A stretch of DNA of 52,184 nucleotides, taken from assembly GCA_039804025.1 (NCBI GenBank), contig JBDRZP010000016.1, positions 9,331-61,514 on the forward strand, given 5' to 3'. Positions 34,542 through 44,897 of the stretch are shown here, one piece after another. How positions within the stretch are numbered: position 1 is the first letter of the stretch; each line of letters starts with the position of its first letter. The notes beneath the pieces were generated by a model. It did not search any database, was not told the origin of the DNA, and saw only the letters and a program-made list of their open reading frames with translations. This stretch comes from a candidate division WOR-3 bacterium (GTDB lineage Bacteria > Hydrothermota > Hydrothermia > Hydrothermales > JAJRUZ01). A program made the translations under genes and the position numbers.

Positions 34542-36077
34542 ATGGATAAATTTGAAAAATTAAAAAAATTAAGAGAAGAAGCCCTTAAGGGAGGGGGAGA
34601 GGAGAAAATAAAAAAACATAAGGAAAAAGGTAAAAAGACAGCAAGAGAGAGAATAGAACTTCTTGTAGATGAAGGTAGTTTTCAGGAAATTGATATGTTT
34701 GTTACACACAGAATCACAGAATTTGATCTCCCCAAGATATTAGGTGATGGTGTTGTTACAGGTTTTGCTAAGATACATGGAAGAGATGTTTTAGTATTTT
34801 CACAGGATTTTACAGTTTTTGGTGGCACACTTTCACTTGCTCATGCGGATAAAATTAAAAAGATTCTTGATATTGCATTAAGGATTGGAGTACCTGTAAT
34901 TGGTCTTAACGATTCAGGTGGTGCAAGAATTCAGGAAGGTGTGGCTTCTCTTGCAGGTTATGCAGAAATATTTTTAAGAAATACTCTTTTATCAGGTGTT
35001 GTTCCACAGATTTCAGCAATTTTAGGACCCTGTGCAGGTGGGGCAGTTTATTCTCCTGCTTTAACAGATTTTATTTTTATGGTAAGAAAAACAAGTTACA
35101 TGTTTATAACTGGTCCTGATGTTATAAAGGCAGTAACACATGAGGATGTTACTTTTGAAGAACTTGGTGGAGCTGATGTTCATGCAGAAAAAAGTGGTGT
35201 TGCTCATTTTGTTTATGATAGTGAGGAAGAAGTTATGGGTGGAATAAGAACGCTTTTGACTTATTTGCCTCAGAACAATATGGAGGAGCCGCCTTTCATA
35301 GATACAGGAGACCCTGAAGAAAGAGAAGATCCAGAGCTTGATGATATTATTCCTGAAGATCCAAATGCCCCCTACGAAATGAAGGAGATAATTAAAAGGG
35401 TTGTTGATAATGGAGTTTTTTTTGAGGTTCATGAAAAATATGCACCAAATATAATAGTTGGATTTGCAAGAATTGGGGGTTTCAGTGTAGGAATAGTTGC
35501 TCAGGAACCAATGCATCTTGCAGGTGCTATTGATGTTGATGCTTCAATTAAAGCAGCAAGATTTGTTAGATTCTGCGATGCTTTTAATATTCCTATAATT
35601 ACCTTTGAGGATGTTCCCGGATTTTTACCAGGTGTTTATCAAGAGCATAGGGGAATTATAAAGGAAGGGGCAAAACTTCTTTATGCTTATTGTGAAGCAA
35701 CAGTTCCTAAGATTACAGTAATAACAAGAAAAAGTTATGGGGGGGCTTATTGTGTGTTATCTTCAAAACAGGTAAGGGGAGATATAAATTTAGCTTGGCC
35801 AACTGCAGAGATTGCTGTTATGGGACCTGAAGGTGCAATAAACATTATTTACAGAAAAGAGATCCAGGAAGCAGAAAATCCGGAGGAATTAAGGAAAGAG
35901 CTTGCAAAAATGTACAGGGAAAAATTTGCTAATCCTTACTATGCGGCAGCTTACGGTTATATTGATGATGTTATTGAACCTCGTAAAACAAGAAAATGGA
36001 TTATAAAAGGTTTAAAACTTTTAAAAAATAAAAGACAGGGTTTACCACCAAAGAAACACGGAAATATACCTTTATAA
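34542..36077 (+). CDS. Acyl-CoA carboxyltransferase (PccB/MmdA type)
   Basis: The 511-residue protein is the carboxyltransferase subunit of a biotin-dependent acyl-CoA carboxylase or methylmalonyl-CoA decarboxylase. Motifs include [68 protein letters not shown] and a C-terminal KKHGNIPL. The oxyanion holes are intact. The ATG at 34542 is preferred over an upstream in-frame ATG at 34482 that lies inside dtd, because family homology begins at [14 protein letters not shown]. No biotin carboxylase, biotin carrier or decarboxylase membrane subunit is nearby, so propionyl-CoA carboxylase and decarboxylase roles cannot be separated. Confidence 0.93.
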   Translation: MDKFEKLKKLREEALKGGGEEKIKKHKEKGKKTARERIELLVDEGSFQEIDMFVTHRITEFDLPKILGDGVVTGFAKIHGRDVLVFSQDFTVFGGTLSLAHADKIKKILDIALRIGVPVIGLNDSGGARIQEGVASLAGYAEIFLRNTLLSGVVPQISAILGPCAGGAVYSPALTDFIFMVRKTSYMFITGPDVIKAVTHEDVTFEELGGADVHAEKSGVAHFVYDSEEEVMGGIRTLLTYLPQNNMEEPPFIDTGDPEEREDPELDDIIPEDPNAPYEMKEIIKRVVDNGVFFEVHEKYAPNIIVGFARIGGFSVGIVAQEPMHLAGAIDVDASIKAARFVRFCDAFNIPIITFEDVPGFLPGVYQEHRGIIKEGAKLLYAYCEATVPKITVITRKSYGGAYCVLSSKQVRGDINLAWPTAEIAVMGPEGAINIIYRKEIQEAENPEELRKELAKMYREKFANPYYAAAYGYIDDVIEPRKTRKWIIKGLKLLKNKRQGLPPKKHGNIPL

Positions 36078-36114
36078 ACTTGAAAAAAATTTACTTTAAT
36101 AGTATTTAAATATA

Positions 36115-36666
36115 ATGGAAAAAAAGAAATGGCTTGAAAGAATTAAAGAAGAATTACTTTTTAATTATAAAGAAGCAGAAGAGTTTAGAGAACTCTATAC
36201 CCGTGCAATTATGGATTTTAACAAATTTAAAAAAAGAAAAGAAGAAGAGTTTAAAGGAGCTAAAAATGAAGGAAAAAAAGAATTGATTCAAAAGTTTTTT
36301 TTAGCAATTGATAATTTAGGAAGAGCATTAGAAATAATTAATGAAAATAATAATGATACTCTTAATCTTAAAAAAGGTGTAGAAATGATTTACAAACAAT
36401 TTATTAATATATTAAATGAGGAAGGGGGTGAGATAATAGAACCAGTAGAAGGCGAGGATTTTAATCCAGAGTTTCATGAAGCTATTGATTTAAAGGAAGT
36501 TTCTGATAGAAGTTTAGACAAAAAAATAATAAAAAGTGTTCAGAGAGGATTAAAATTTATGGGTAAAGCAATAAATCCAGCTAAAGTGATTGTAGGTGTT
36601 TTTAAAGAAGAAAAGAAAGAAATGGGTTCAATTCCCGAAAAATCTGAATTAGAGAAGGAGGAATAA
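36115..36666 (+). CDS. grpE: GrpE nucleotide exchange factor
   Basis: GrpE releases ADP from DnaK and may act as a thermosensor. The 183-residue protein has the N-terminal long helix (YTRAIMDFNKFKKRKEEEF) and the C-terminal beta-domain signature EDFNPEFHEAIDL, then GLKFMGKAINPAKVIVG. It is slightly short at the N-terminus. It leads grpE-dnaK-dnaJ, with 3 bases to dnaK. No hrcA gene precedes it and no CIRCE element is visible in the 37-base upstream gap. A TATAAT overlaps the ATG at 36111-36116, probably coincidental. Confidence 0.95.
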   Translation: MEKKKWLERIKEELLFNYKEAEEFRELYTRAIMDFNKFKKRKEEEFKGAKNEGKKELIQKFFLAIDNLGRALEIINENNNDTLNLKKGVEMIYKQFINILNEEGGEIIEPVEGEDFNPEFHEAIDLKEVSDRSLDKKIIKSVQRGLKFMGKAINPAKVIVGVFKEEKKEMGSIPEKSELEKEE

Positions 36667-36669
36667 AAT

Positions 36670-38598
36670 ATGGCAAAGGCGGTTGGTATAGATCTTGGAA
36701 CCACAAACTCCTGTCTTGCAATTATGGAAGGAAATGAGCCAAAAGTAATTCCGAATAAAGAAGGTGGAAGGGTTACCCCTTCTGTTGTTTCTTTTAGAGA
36801 AACAGGAGAGATAATAGTGGGAAGCATAGCAAAAAGACAGGCAATTGTTAATGCTGAAAATACAGTTTATTCTATAAAGAGATTTATGGGTAGAAGGTAT
36901 GATGAGGTTCTGGAGGAGATTAGGAGAGTTCCCTATGAAGTTGTAAGAGGTCCGCATGATGATGCAAGAGTTAAAATAAGAGATAAAATATATTCCCCTC
37001 CTGAAATTTCTGCATTTATTTTAAGGTATTTAAAAGAAAGTGCTGAAGAATATCTTGGTGAAAAGATAACTCAGGCTGTAATAACAGTTCCAGCATATTT
37101 TAATGATGCTCAGAGACAGGCTACAAAGGATGCAGGTAGAATAGCAGGGCTTGAAGTTTTGAGAATTATTAATGAGCCTACTGCTGCTGCTCTTGCTTAT
37201 GGTCTTGATAAGCAGAAAGATATTAAAGTTGCTGTATATGATTTAGGTGGAGGAACATTTGATATATCAATCCTTGAACTTTCAGAAGAGGGAGTTTTTG
37301 AAGTAAAATCAACAAATGGTGATACTCATTTAGGTGGTGATGATTTTGATCAGAGAATTATAGACTGGCTTGTTGAGGAGTTTTTAAAAGAGGAAGGAAT
37401 TGATTTGAGAAAGGATAGATCTGCAATGCAGAGATTAAAGGAAGCTGCGGAGAAAGCCAAAATTGAACTTTCAACAATGATGACTACAACTATATCACTT
37501 CCTTTTATTGCAGGTCCCAAACATCTTGAAAGAGAATTAACAAGGGCAAGATTTGAAGCAATGGTAAGAGATTTGATAGATAGAACAATAGAAATATGTA
37601 AGAGGGCGCTTGAGGATGCAAAATTGAGACCTTCTGATATAAACGAGGTGATTCTTGTTGGAGGAATGACGAGAGTTCCAGCAGTTCAGGAAGCTGTAAG
37701 AAGTTTCTTTGGAAAAGAACCTCATAAAGGTGTTAATCCTGATGAAGTAGTAGCAATGGGTGCAGCAATTCAGGCAGCAGTTCTTGCAGGTGAAGTAAAA
37801 AGAGATATTGTCCTTCTTGATGTTACACCTCTTTCTCTTGGGGTAGAAACACTTGGAGGTGTTATGACTGTTATAATTCCAAGAAACACTACTATTCCTG
37901 TCAGAAAATCTGAAATTTTTACAACTGCTCAGGATAATCAAACTGCTGTTACTATTCACGTATTACAGGGTGAAAGACCAATGGCTAAAGATAATAGGTC
38001 TCTTGCAAGATTTGAACTTTACGGTATACCACCTGCTCCAAGGGGTGTTCCTCAAATTGAGGTTACATTTGAAATTGATGCTGATGGAATTTTACATGTA
38101 TCAGCAAAAGATCTTGCAACAGGAAGAGAACAAAAAGTAAGAGTTCATTCTTCATCAGGTTTAACTGAGGAGGAGATTCAAAGAATGATAAAAGAAGCAG
38201 AAATGCATGCGGAGGAGGATAGAAAAAGAAAAGAACTTATAGATACAAAAAATCAGGCAGATTCATTTATTTACACTGTAGAAAAATCACTCAGAGATCT
38301 TGGTGATAAGATTGATTCCAGTAAGAAAAGCAGAGTAATGGAGAAGTTGAATGAACTGAGAGAAGCTATGAAAAAAGATGATGCGGGTTATATTAAGGAT
38401 AAAATGAAAGAATTACAAGAAGTCTGGTATCAGGCAACAGAGGAAATTTATCAGCGTGGAAGAGGTGCTGAGTTTTATTCAGGAAGAGGAAGAAGTGCAG
38501 AGGGTATGAGGACTCCACCAGAAGAAAAAGTAGAAGAAAAAAAGGAGGATAAGGGAAAAGATAAAACAGTAGATGCAGATTACGAGGTTATTGATTAA
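36670..38598 (+). CDS. dnaK: Molecular chaperone DnaK (Hsp70)
   Basis: DnaK binds exposed hydrophobic segments in an ATP-driven cycle with DnaJ and GrpE. The 642-residue product has all standard elements: [80 protein letters not shown], the interdomain linker [17 protein letters not shown] and the C-terminal DADYEVID. The substrate-binding domain includes [14 protein letters not shown]. Nothing unusual was seen. A GGAGGA ribosome site precedes the ATG. Confidence 0.98.
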   Translation: MAKAVGIDLGTTNSCLAIMEGNEPKVIPNKEGGRVTPSVVSFRETGEIIVGSIAKRQAIVNAENTVYSIKRFMGRRYDEVLEEIRRVPYEVVRGPHDDARVKIRDKIYSPPEISAFILRYLKESAEEYLGEKITQAVITVPAYFNDAQRQATKDAGRIAGLEVLRIINEPTAAALAYGLDKQKDIKVAVYDLGGGTFDISILELSEEGVFEVKSTNGDTHLGGDDFDQRIIDWLVEEFLKEEGIDLRKDRSAMQRLKEAAEKAKIELSTMMTTTISLPFIAGPKHLERELTRARFEAMVRDLIDRTIEICKRALEDAKLRPSDINEVILVGGMTRVPAVQEAVRSFFGKEPHKGVNPDEVVAMGAAIQAAVLAGEVKRDIVLLDVTPLSLGVETLGGVMTVIIPRNTTIPVRKSEIFTTAQDNQTAVTIHVLQGERPMAKDNRSLARFELYGIPPAPRGVPQIEVTFEIDADGILHVSAKDLATGREQKVRVHSSSGLTEEEIQRMIKEAEMHAEEDRKRKELIDTKNQADSFIYTVEKSLRDLGDKIDSSKKSRVMEKLNELREAMKKDDAGYIKDKMKELQEVWYQATEEIYQRGRGAEFYSGRGRSAEGMRTPPEEKVEEKKEDKGKDKTVDADYEVID

Positions 38599-38605
38599 AA
38601 AATAG

Positions 38606-39739
38606 ATGAATAAGAAGGATTATTATGAAATACTCGGGGTTAGTAGAGATGCAACGCAGGAGGAGATAAAAAAAGCATATAAGAGATTAGCTTTAAAATA
38701 TCATCCTGATAGAAACCCTGATAATAAGGAAGAAGCAGCAAAGAAATTTATGGAGATATCAGAGGCTTATGAGGTATTGAGTGATCCGGAGAAAAGAAAG
38801 ATTTATGATAGATATGGGCATGAAGGATTAAAAGGTGCAGGAGTTTTTAGAGAAGGAGATTTTACGTGGAGAGATTTTTCTCATTTTGAAGATCTTGAAG
38901 ATATTTTTGGCGATATAGGAAGAATTTTTGAAGAGTTTGGTTTTGGTTCCTCAATTTTTGATTTTCTTTTTGGAGGGAAGAGAGAAAGAGAAAAGAGTGA
39001 ATATTTCATTCAAGAACCTGGTGAAGATTTAAGAATAAAAATATCTTTAACTTTACAGGAAATTGATTCAGGAGTATCTAAAAAAGTTCTTGTAAAAAGA
39101 TTTGTAAGGTGTGATACCTGTGGAGGCACGGGCTCTAAATCTAAATCATTTAAAACATGTGAAACTTGCAGAGGGACAGGTTATATTAGAAGGGAAAGTA
39201 GAACACCTTTTGGACATTTTGTGACTCAATCTACATGTCCCACATGTAGAGGAGCTGGAAAAGTGATAGGAGATCTATGTGAAGTTTGTAAGGGTACAGG
39301 AAGAGTAATGAAAGAAGAAATGATTAAGATAAATATTCCAGCAGGAGTTGAAGAAGGCCAAATGTTGAGATTAAAAGGTATGGGTAATGCAGGTTTAAGA
39401 GGAGGTAAATCTGGAGACCTTATAGTTGTAATTAATGAGATAAAAGATGATAGGTTTGAAAGAAGGGGTAAGGATTTGAAAATGAAAGTAAAAGTTCCTT
39501 ACCCAGTTCTTGTGTTGGGAGGAGAATTATCAATAGATTCTTTAAATGGTAAAAAGCTGAAACTTAAAATTCCCCCTGGAACTCAAACTGGAGAAATTCT
39601 AAGAATTAAAGGTCAAGGATTAAAGGATTTAAATGGTAATAAGGGTGATCTTTTTGTAGAGATTGATGTAGAGATTCCAAAGGAAGTTTCAAGAGAAGAA
39701 AAAGAAATTTTAAAAAAATTATTGGAAATTAAAAAGTAA
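38606..39739 (+). CDS. dnaJ: Chaperone DnaJ (type I Hsp40)
   Basis: DnaJ delivers substrates to DnaK and stimulates its ATPase. The 377-residue protein has a J domain with the HPD motif ([16 protein letters not shown], residues 29-44), a Gly/Phe-rich region ([20 protein letters not shown]) and four CxxCxGxG zinc motifs ([32 protein letters not shown]). The two C-terminal beta domains follow. Seven bases separate it from dnaK, and its last A is shared with the rsmE start codon (TAATG). Confidence 0.97.
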   Translation: MNKKDYYEILGVSRDATQEEIKKAYKRLALKYHPDRNPDNKEEAAKKFMEISEAYEVLSDPEKRKIYDRYGHEGLKGAGVFREGDFTWRDFSHFEDLEDIFGDIGRIFEEFGFGSSIFDFLFGGKREREKSEYFIQEPGEDLRIKISLTLQEIDSGVSKKVLVKRFVRCDTCGGTGSKSKSFKTCETCRGTGYIRRESRTPFGHFVTQSTCPTCRGAGKVIGDLCEVCKGTGRVMKEEMIKINIPAGVEEGQMLRLKGMGNAGLRGGKSGDLIVVINEIKDDRFERRGKDLKMKVKVPYPVLVLGGELSIDSLNGKKLKLKIPPGTQTGEILRIKGQGLKDLNGNKGDLFVEIDVEIPKEVSREEKEILKKLLEIKK

Positions 39740-40464
39740 TGGATATAAGATACTTTTATGTTAAAAAAAGTGATATAAAAGATAATAAAGTTTTTATTGT
39801 TGGTGAGGAGTATAACCATCTATATAGAGTTTTAAGGAAAAAACCAAGAGATATAATAAAAGTTGTAAATGGAGAGGGTGATGAATATTTAGTTTTGCTT
39901 ACTAAAACTGAAGATGGTTATGCAGAGGGTGATATTATTGAAAAAAGAAGAAAACCTAATGAAATACCCTTTGAACTTTCATTTGCTTGTGGTATTTTGA
40001 AAGGTGAAAGAATGGAACTTTTGATAGAGAAGGGGACTGAACTTGGAGTTAGTAAGTTTATTCCCCTTTTAACTGAAAGAACAGAGGTAGAACCAGGGGC
40101 GGGAAAGTTTTTAAGATGGAATAAGATAGCAATTTCAGCTATGAAACAATCAAGGAGAAGTGTATTACCATTAATTGAAAAACCTATGAAATTAGAAGAA
40201 TTTTGTGATTATGTAAGTGACTATGATTTTAAAATTCTATTGAATGAAAGGATAAAAGCAATGCCTGAATTGAAGGAAAAGAATTTTAATAAGGCTGTTA
40301 TAGTAGCAGGTCCTGAAGGTTCTTTTACAGATGGAGAAATAAATTATTTGAGAAAGAAAGGTTTTAAAGAGTGGAATCTTGGATTAAGAACTTTAAGAAC
40401 AGAAACCGCACTTTTATTTGCAGGAATCATTTTACTATATTTAACTGAAAGGAGGAATGTATAA
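39739..40464 (+). CDS. rsmE: 16S rRNA (uracil-1498-N3)-methyltransferase RsmE
   Basis: RsmE methylates N3 of U1498 in 16S rRNA, using SAM and a SPOUT trefoil-knot fold. The 241-residue protein has an N-terminal PUA-like domain ([18 protein letters not shown]) and the knot motifs [36 protein letters not shown] and [17 protein letters not shown]. It is commonly found next to dnaJ in bacterial genomes. It shares one base with dnaJ and one with the following HIT gene, showing tight coupling. Confidence 0.94.
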   Translation: MDIRYFYVKKSDIKDNKVFIVGEEYNHLYRVLRKKPRDIIKVVNGEGDEYLVLLTKTEDGYAEGDIIEKRRKPNEIPFELSFACGILKGERMELLIEKGTELGVSKFIPLLTERTEVEPGAGKFLRWNKIAISAMKQSRRSVLPLIEKPMKLEEFCDYVSDYDFKILLNERIKAMPELKEKNFNKAVIVAGPEGSFTDGEINYLRKKGFKEWNLGLRTLRTETALLFAGIILLYLTERRNV

Positions 40465-40802
40465 TGGCTTGTATTTTTTGTAAAATCATAAAAAAAGAAA
40501 TAAATTCAAAAATTGTATATGAGGACGACTTATCTTTAGCATTTGAGGATATAAATCCACAGGCTCCAGTCCACATTCTGATTGTTCCCAAAAAGCATAT
40601 TAGTGCTTTAAGAGATGTGAAAGAAGAAGATAGTTATTTAATTGGGCATTTGTTAAGAGTTGCAAGTAAAATAGCACTTGAAAAAAATCTCGGAGAAGGT
40701 TATAGAATTGTTATAAATGATGGCAAAGAGGCGGGGCAGAGTATTTTTCATTTACATTTTCATATACTGGGAGGCAGAATTTTGGGATGGCCTCCTGGAT
40801 AA
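40464..40802 (+). CDS. HIT-family nucleotide hydrolase (HinT-like)
   Basis: The 112-residue protein belongs to the HIT superfamily, the HinT branch, which hydrolyses nucleoside phosphoramidates and related adenylates. It starts with [20 protein letters not shown], contains [12 protein letters not shown], and ends with the histidine triad [10 protein letters not shown]. The zinc-site form of the first motif (CIFCKI) fits the HinT type. It overlaps rsmE by one base and sits 40 bases ahead of rpsU, with no clear terminator between. Confidence 0.93.
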   Translation: MACIFCKIIKKEINSKIVYEDDLSLAFEDINPQAPVHILIVPKKHISALRDVKEEDSYLIGHLLRVASKIALEKNLGEGYRIVINDGKEAGQSIFHLHFHILGGRILGWPPG

Positions 40803-40842
40803 AGGGTTCTATTCCCGTTAAACTGCAAGGAGGAAAAAAGTT

Positions 40843-41052
40843 ATGACAGGAGTAAAACTAAGAGAAGGAGAAAGTTTTGAAGAAATGTTAAGAAGATTTA
40901 AAAAAATTTTAAACAGAGATAAGATTATGGATGAGGTAAAAAGATTAGAACATTATGAAAAACCATCTGAAAGGAGGAAAAAGGAGCTTGCCACAGCAAG
41001 GAGAAGAGTTCTTAGAAGATTAAAGCAAATTCAGGAAAAACTTAAGAAATAG
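40843..41052 (+). CDS. rpsU: Small ribosomal subunit protein bS21
   Basis: The 69-residue basic protein is bS21, which helps early steps of translation initiation on the 30S subunit. It matches the family: VKLREGESFEEMLRRFKK, then the KRLEHYEKPSERRKKE segment and a lysine/arginine-rich tail. A strong GGAGG ribosome site precedes the ATG. It begins the classic rpsU-dnaG-rpoD macromolecular-synthesis order, here with mutS2 inserted. Confidence 0.95.
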   Translation: MTGVKLREGESFEEMLRRFKKILNRDKIMDEVKRLEHYEKPSERRKKELATARRRVLRRLKQIQEKLKK

Positions 41053-41055
41053 TAT

Positions 41056-43227
41056 TTGAAGAGAATTTTAGAATTTATTTCCCAATATTTACAGACCGAA
41101 GGTGGATTGGATTATTTAAAAAATATTAGTGAAGAAAATGATATCGAAAAAATTAAAGAAAGGTTTGAAGAGTTTAAAAGATACAGTGTTTTACTAAGAA
41201 AGAAAAACTTTTCTTTACCTGATTTTAAAAAATTAGAAGCAGGGACATCTATTTCCAGATATTTTGTATGGTTCAGAAATTATTTAAGATATGTAATTGA
41301 GATAAGAAGAGAGATAGAAAATCTTAAAGAAGATGCAGATTTATATTTACCTTTCGATTATGAAATTTTATCTTTTTACCAGAAACTTGAAATGACTTTT
41401 GATGATGAGGGTAATATAAAGGATACTGCATCTCAAGCATTGAGAGAGATAAGAGAAAAGAAGAGAGAGCTTTATCAGGAAATAGAAAGAAGGATTAAGA
41501 TTTCTATTGAAAAGTACAAAAAGGAAAATATCTTAAGGGATGAAGAAATCTATTATAAGGAAGGTAGATTTACCATATGTTTAAAAACTTTACCTCAAAA
41601 TGTAAAACTTATCGCCTATTCAAGGAGCGGAGAAAGTTATTTTGTTGAACCTGAAGACATAGTAACCCTTAATTCTAAGTTTAGACATTATGAAGATATG
41701 GAAAAAGAAGAGGAAAGAAAAATAGTGAATCAAGTTTTTTCTGAATATAATGATTTAAAGGAGGAAATTTCTGAACTGGTGTATTACATTTCAAAACTTG
41801 ATTATTATACTTCCCTGTTTTTGTTTACAAATAAGATTTCAGGTGAGATTCCACAATTTGGAAAAGAAAAGAAATTCAAATTGATAAATACTTATCATCC
41901 TTTACTTAAAATAAAACTACAAAATAAATGTGTTCCGTACACAATAGAAATTCCTGAAGAAGAGAGTGTTTTACTTGTTACAGGTCCAAATGGTGGAGGA
42001 AAAACTACTTTTCTTGAAACCATTTATCTTTTGATAGAAATGATTAAAAGAGGAATACCTGTTCCCTCATCTTCACAAAGTTATTTTTATATTCCAGAAA
42101 AAATTTTTATGGCTGGATTTGAAGAGAGAAGCAAAATAGAGGAAGGTTTTTCAAGTTTTACTCTTTATCTTGAAGAAATAAAAAAATCCTTTTCTGAAAG
42201 TTTTAAGGATAAACTTGTTCTTCTTGATGAATTCATGGGGAATACTGACCCAGAAGAAGGTGGAAATCTTGGTATTGGTATATTAAGAGAATATAGAGAT
42301 AAAAATATTAAAACTATATGTGCTACTCATAATGATAAAATTAAATCTTATTTAAGAGAAGAAAAAGGAGTCTTGATTTCCGCTTTTACACTTGATCTTG
42401 AAGCTCTATCACCTACATATAAGATTGAGGTAATGAAAATTTCTCCCAGTTATGCATTGCTCGTTGCAAGAAAATGTAATTTACCTGAATCAATTTTTGA
42501 AAAAATGCCTGAATCTACAGAAATAATTGATAGGATTTATAGAATGAAAGCTGAGATAGATAAAGAAAAGAAGGAGCTAGAAAAGGAAAGAGAAAATTTA
42601 AAAAAAGAAAGAGAAAAACTGGAATCTGAATATAAAAAGGAACTGAAAAGAAAAATTGAAGAATGGAACAAAGAAATAAGTAAGATTTTAAAGGAATTTG
42701 AAGAAAAAAAGGATAAAAGAATTTTAAAGAAAGCGATTCAAAAGATAGAAGAAAAAAAGAGCGAAGTTGAAGAAAGAATCCCCTCAAGGTTAGAAATAGG
42801 TAGCTTTTATTCAGTTAAGGAAAGTTCAGTAACAGGTAAACTTTTGGAAATTAAAGGTGATAAGGCGGTTCTTGATGTAAAAGGTAAAAAAATGGAAGTT
42901 CCTGTGAGTTATTTGAGAGAACCGGTTGAAGAAAAGATTCATAAGGAAATTGATATTAACCTTTATTCTATTCCCTTACCTTCCAGAGTTTTATCAATAA
43001 GGGGAATGGAAAAGGAAGAAGCTGAGGAACTTGTTGAAAGGTTCCTTTATGATGCAAGAGCAGCAGGTTATAATGAAGTTAGAATTGTGCATGGTGAAGG
43101 GAAAGGTATCTTGAAAAAAATGGTTTTTGATGTTATTAAAAATATAGATTTTGTAGAGGAATATTTTCACCCTTCATGGAATGAAGGAGGTGATGGAGTA
43201 ACTGTTATTAGATTTAAAAAAACATGA
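41056..43227 (+). CDS. mutS2: MutS2 endonuclease/ATPase with Smr domain
   Basis: MutS2 is a MutS homologue without the mismatch-recognition domain, linked to suppression of homologous recombination and ribosome rescue. The 723-residue product starts at TTG (41056), three bases after rpsU. It has the core domains, Walker A TGPNGGGKTTFLE, Walker B LVLLDEFMGNTDPEEG, and a long coiled coil at about 495-575. The C-terminal Smr domain is present (VHGEGKGILKKMVFDV), with the usual LDxHG-type region slightly altered. It is somewhat shorter than typical MutS2 (about 780 residues). The stop overlaps the dnaG start by 4 bases. Confidence 0.93.
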   Translation: MKRILEFISQYLQTEGGLDYLKNISEENDIEKIKERFEEFKRYSVLLRKKNFSLPDFKKLEAGTSISRYFVWFRNYLRYVIEIRREIENLKEDADLYLPFDYEILSFYQKLEMTFDDEGNIKDTASQALREIREKKRELYQEIERRIKISIEKYKKENILRDEEIYYKEGRFTICLKTLPQNVKLIAYSRSGESYFVEPEDIVTLNSKFRHYEDMEKEEERKIVNQVFSEYNDLKEEISELVYYISKLDYYTSLFLFTNKISGEIPQFGKEKKFKLINTYHPLLKIKLQNKCVPYTIEIPEEESVLLVTGPNGGGKTTFLETIYLLIEMIKRGIPVPSSSQSYFYIPEKIFMAGFEERSKIEEGFSSFTLYLEEIKKSFSESFKDKLVLLDEFMGNTDPEEGGNLGIGILREYRDKNIKTICATHNDKIKSYLREEKGVLISAFTLDLEALSPTYKIEVMKISPSYALLVARKCNLPESIFEKMPESTEIIDRIYRMKAEIDKEKKELEKERENLKKEREKLESEYKKELKRKIEEWNKEISKILKEFEEKKDKRILKKAIQKIEEKKSEVEERIPSRLEIGSFYSVKESSVTGKLLEIKGDKAVLDVKGKKMEVPVSYLREPVEEKIHKEIDINLYSIPLPSRVLSIRGMEKEEAEELVERFLYDARAAGYNEVRIVHGEGKGILKKMVFDVIKNIDFVEEYFHPSWNEGGDGVTVIRFKKT

Positions 43228-44897
43228 ATATTTATGATGAAATAATATCTTCAATTTCTCCTCTTGAAGTAGCTCAGAGATATCTTGATTTGAAAAAGAG
43301 CGGTAAAAATTACCAATCTTTATGTCCCTTTCATCCTGATACAAAACCTTCCCTTTCTTTTGATCCTGAAAGAGGTCTTTTTTATTGTTTTGGGTGCGGA
43401 AAGTCAGGGAATTTAGTTCATCTTATCTCTGAAATAGAAGGTATATCAAAGTATGAAGCCTTAAAAGAACTTGCAAAAGATGCTGGAATAAAATTAAAGG
43501 AAGATAGAATCTCTGAGGATAGGGAAATTTTAAAGCTTTTTGAGGTTCTTGAATTTGCTCTTAATGAGTATGAAAAGATTTTATTTGAAAGAGAAGGAGA
43601 AAAAGCACGAAACTATCTTGAAGAAAGGGGTTTTAAGTTAAATACAATAAGGAGATTTAGAATAGGTTATGCACCATCTTCTGGTGATTATATTCTTAAA
43701 AAAGCAAGAGAAAAGGGGATAAACCCCTCACTTCTCCTTGAAGTTGGTCTTATTACAGGTTTAGGAGGGGTATTAAAGGATTTTTTTAAGGATAGAATTA
43801 TTTTTCCTATTTTTAATACTTTTTCTAAGTGTATAGCTTTCGGAGGAAGAGCCTTTGAGGGTGAACCCAAATATTTGAATTCTCCAGATAGTAAGATTTT
43901 TAAGAAAAGTAAAAATCTATATGGAATTGATATTGCCAAAAATAAGGCAAAAAAGGAAAATACCCTTATACTTGTAGAAGGTTATACGGATGTAATGAGG
44001 ATGGTTGAAAATGGTTTTGAAAATACTGTGGCACCACTTGGAACAGCTTTCTCAGTTGAACAAGCCTTGATTATGAAGAGATTTGCTGATATTATTATAA
44101 TACTATTTGATGGAGATAATGCAGGAAAACGTGGAATGAAAAGAACTTTGCCTTTTTTACTTAAAACGAATTTGAAGGTTAAAATCGCAGAACTGCCTCC
44201 TAATGAAGATCCTGATTCTTACCTAAAAAAAGAGAGTAGGGAAGAAATGGAAAAAGTTTTGAGTTCCTCTAAAAATTTTCTTGATGCTCTTCTTCCAGAA
44301 AATATTCCTTATGATCCTTATGCTCAGAGTATTCTCCTCAATGAAATGATAGAGTTTATATCCAATATACCCTCTGAGCTTGAGAGAGAATTGTTTATTA
44401 AAAGAGTTTCAGAAAAATTTTTAATATCTCCGGAATATATAAGGTCAAAAGTTAAATTTTTAGGAGAAGAAAAAAATGAAAGTAAGGATGCTTTACCTTC
44501 AGAGTTCAGTCTTTTTGGTATAATAGCTTCTTTTAATAAATTTAATAAAGAAGAAATTGAAAAAAGAGGTATAGATGAAAGGGTATTTAAGAGTGAGCTT
44601 TTAAAAAGAATTTTAATTAAAATTCGAGAAGGAAACACACTGGAGGAGCTTCTTTTTGAGTTAAGTGATAATGAAAGGAAAAAGGTGGTGGAAGCAATAT
44701 TTAAAGCAAGAGAAAAGTTTTTAAATTTTGAAAAAAAAGGAGAGGTTGAACCTTACGAGTTTGCTTTTGAGAAGCTTGAGAAAAAAATGAAGAGAATATT
44801 GAAAAAAGAAAAAATTTTTAAGGAGTGGAATGAGTATAAGGAAAGTAAGGGTTCAAATCCTATTAGCCAAAAAGAAAAGGAGGAAAAATGTCAGTGA
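43224..44897 (+). CDS. dnaG: DNA primase DnaG
   Basis: DnaG makes RNA primers for DNA replication. The 557-residue protein has the CHC2 zinc-binding domain ([25 protein letters not shown]), the catalytic core with [11 protein letters not shown], and the Toprim motifs [11 protein letters not shown] and [12 protein letters not shown] that hold the metal-binding Glu and Asp residues. The C-terminal helicase-interacting region is present but degenerate, as is usual. It lies within the rpsU-mutS2-dnaG-rpoD run, overlapping mutS2 by 4 bases and rpoD by 10. Confidence 0.96.
   Translation: MNIYDEIISSISPLEVAQRYLDLKKSGKNYQSLCPFHPDTKPSLSFDPERGLFYCFGCGKSGNLVHLISEIEGISKYEALKELAKDAGIKLKEDRISEDREILKLFEVLEFALNEYEKILFEREGEKARNYLEERGFKLNTIRRFRIGYAPSSGDYILKKAREKGINPSLLLEVGLITGLGGVLKDFFKDRIIFPIFNTFSKCIAFGGRAFEGEPKYLNSPDSKIFKKSKNLYGIDIAKNKAKKENTLILVEGYTDVMRMVENGFENTVAPLGTAFSVEQALIMKRFADIIIILFDGDNAGKRGMKRTLPFLLKTNLKVKIAELPPNEDPDSYLKKESREEMEKVLSSSKNFLDALLPENIPYDPYAQSILLNEMIEFISNIPSELERELFIKRVSEKFLISPEYIRSKVKFLGEEKNESKDALPSEFSLFGIIASFNKFNKEEIEKRGIDERVFKSELLKRILIKIREGNTLEELLFELSDNERKKVVEAIFKAREKFLNFEKKGEVEPYEFAFEKLEKKMKRILKKEKIFKEWNEYKESKGSNPISQKEKEEKCQ

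Noticed and set aside
35061-35516. A 151-residue minus-strand frame inside the carboxyltransferase
   Set aside because: It is an antisense shadow of a well-conserved gene, with a composition unlike the other proteins here.
36078-36114. Possible CIRCE element ahead of grpE
   Set aside because: The gap is only 37 bases and contains no TTAGCACTC/GAGTGCTAA pair.
37537-37959. A 140-residue minus-strand frame inside dnaK
   Set aside because: Antisense shadow, rich in Cys, Ser and Asn, with no start signals.
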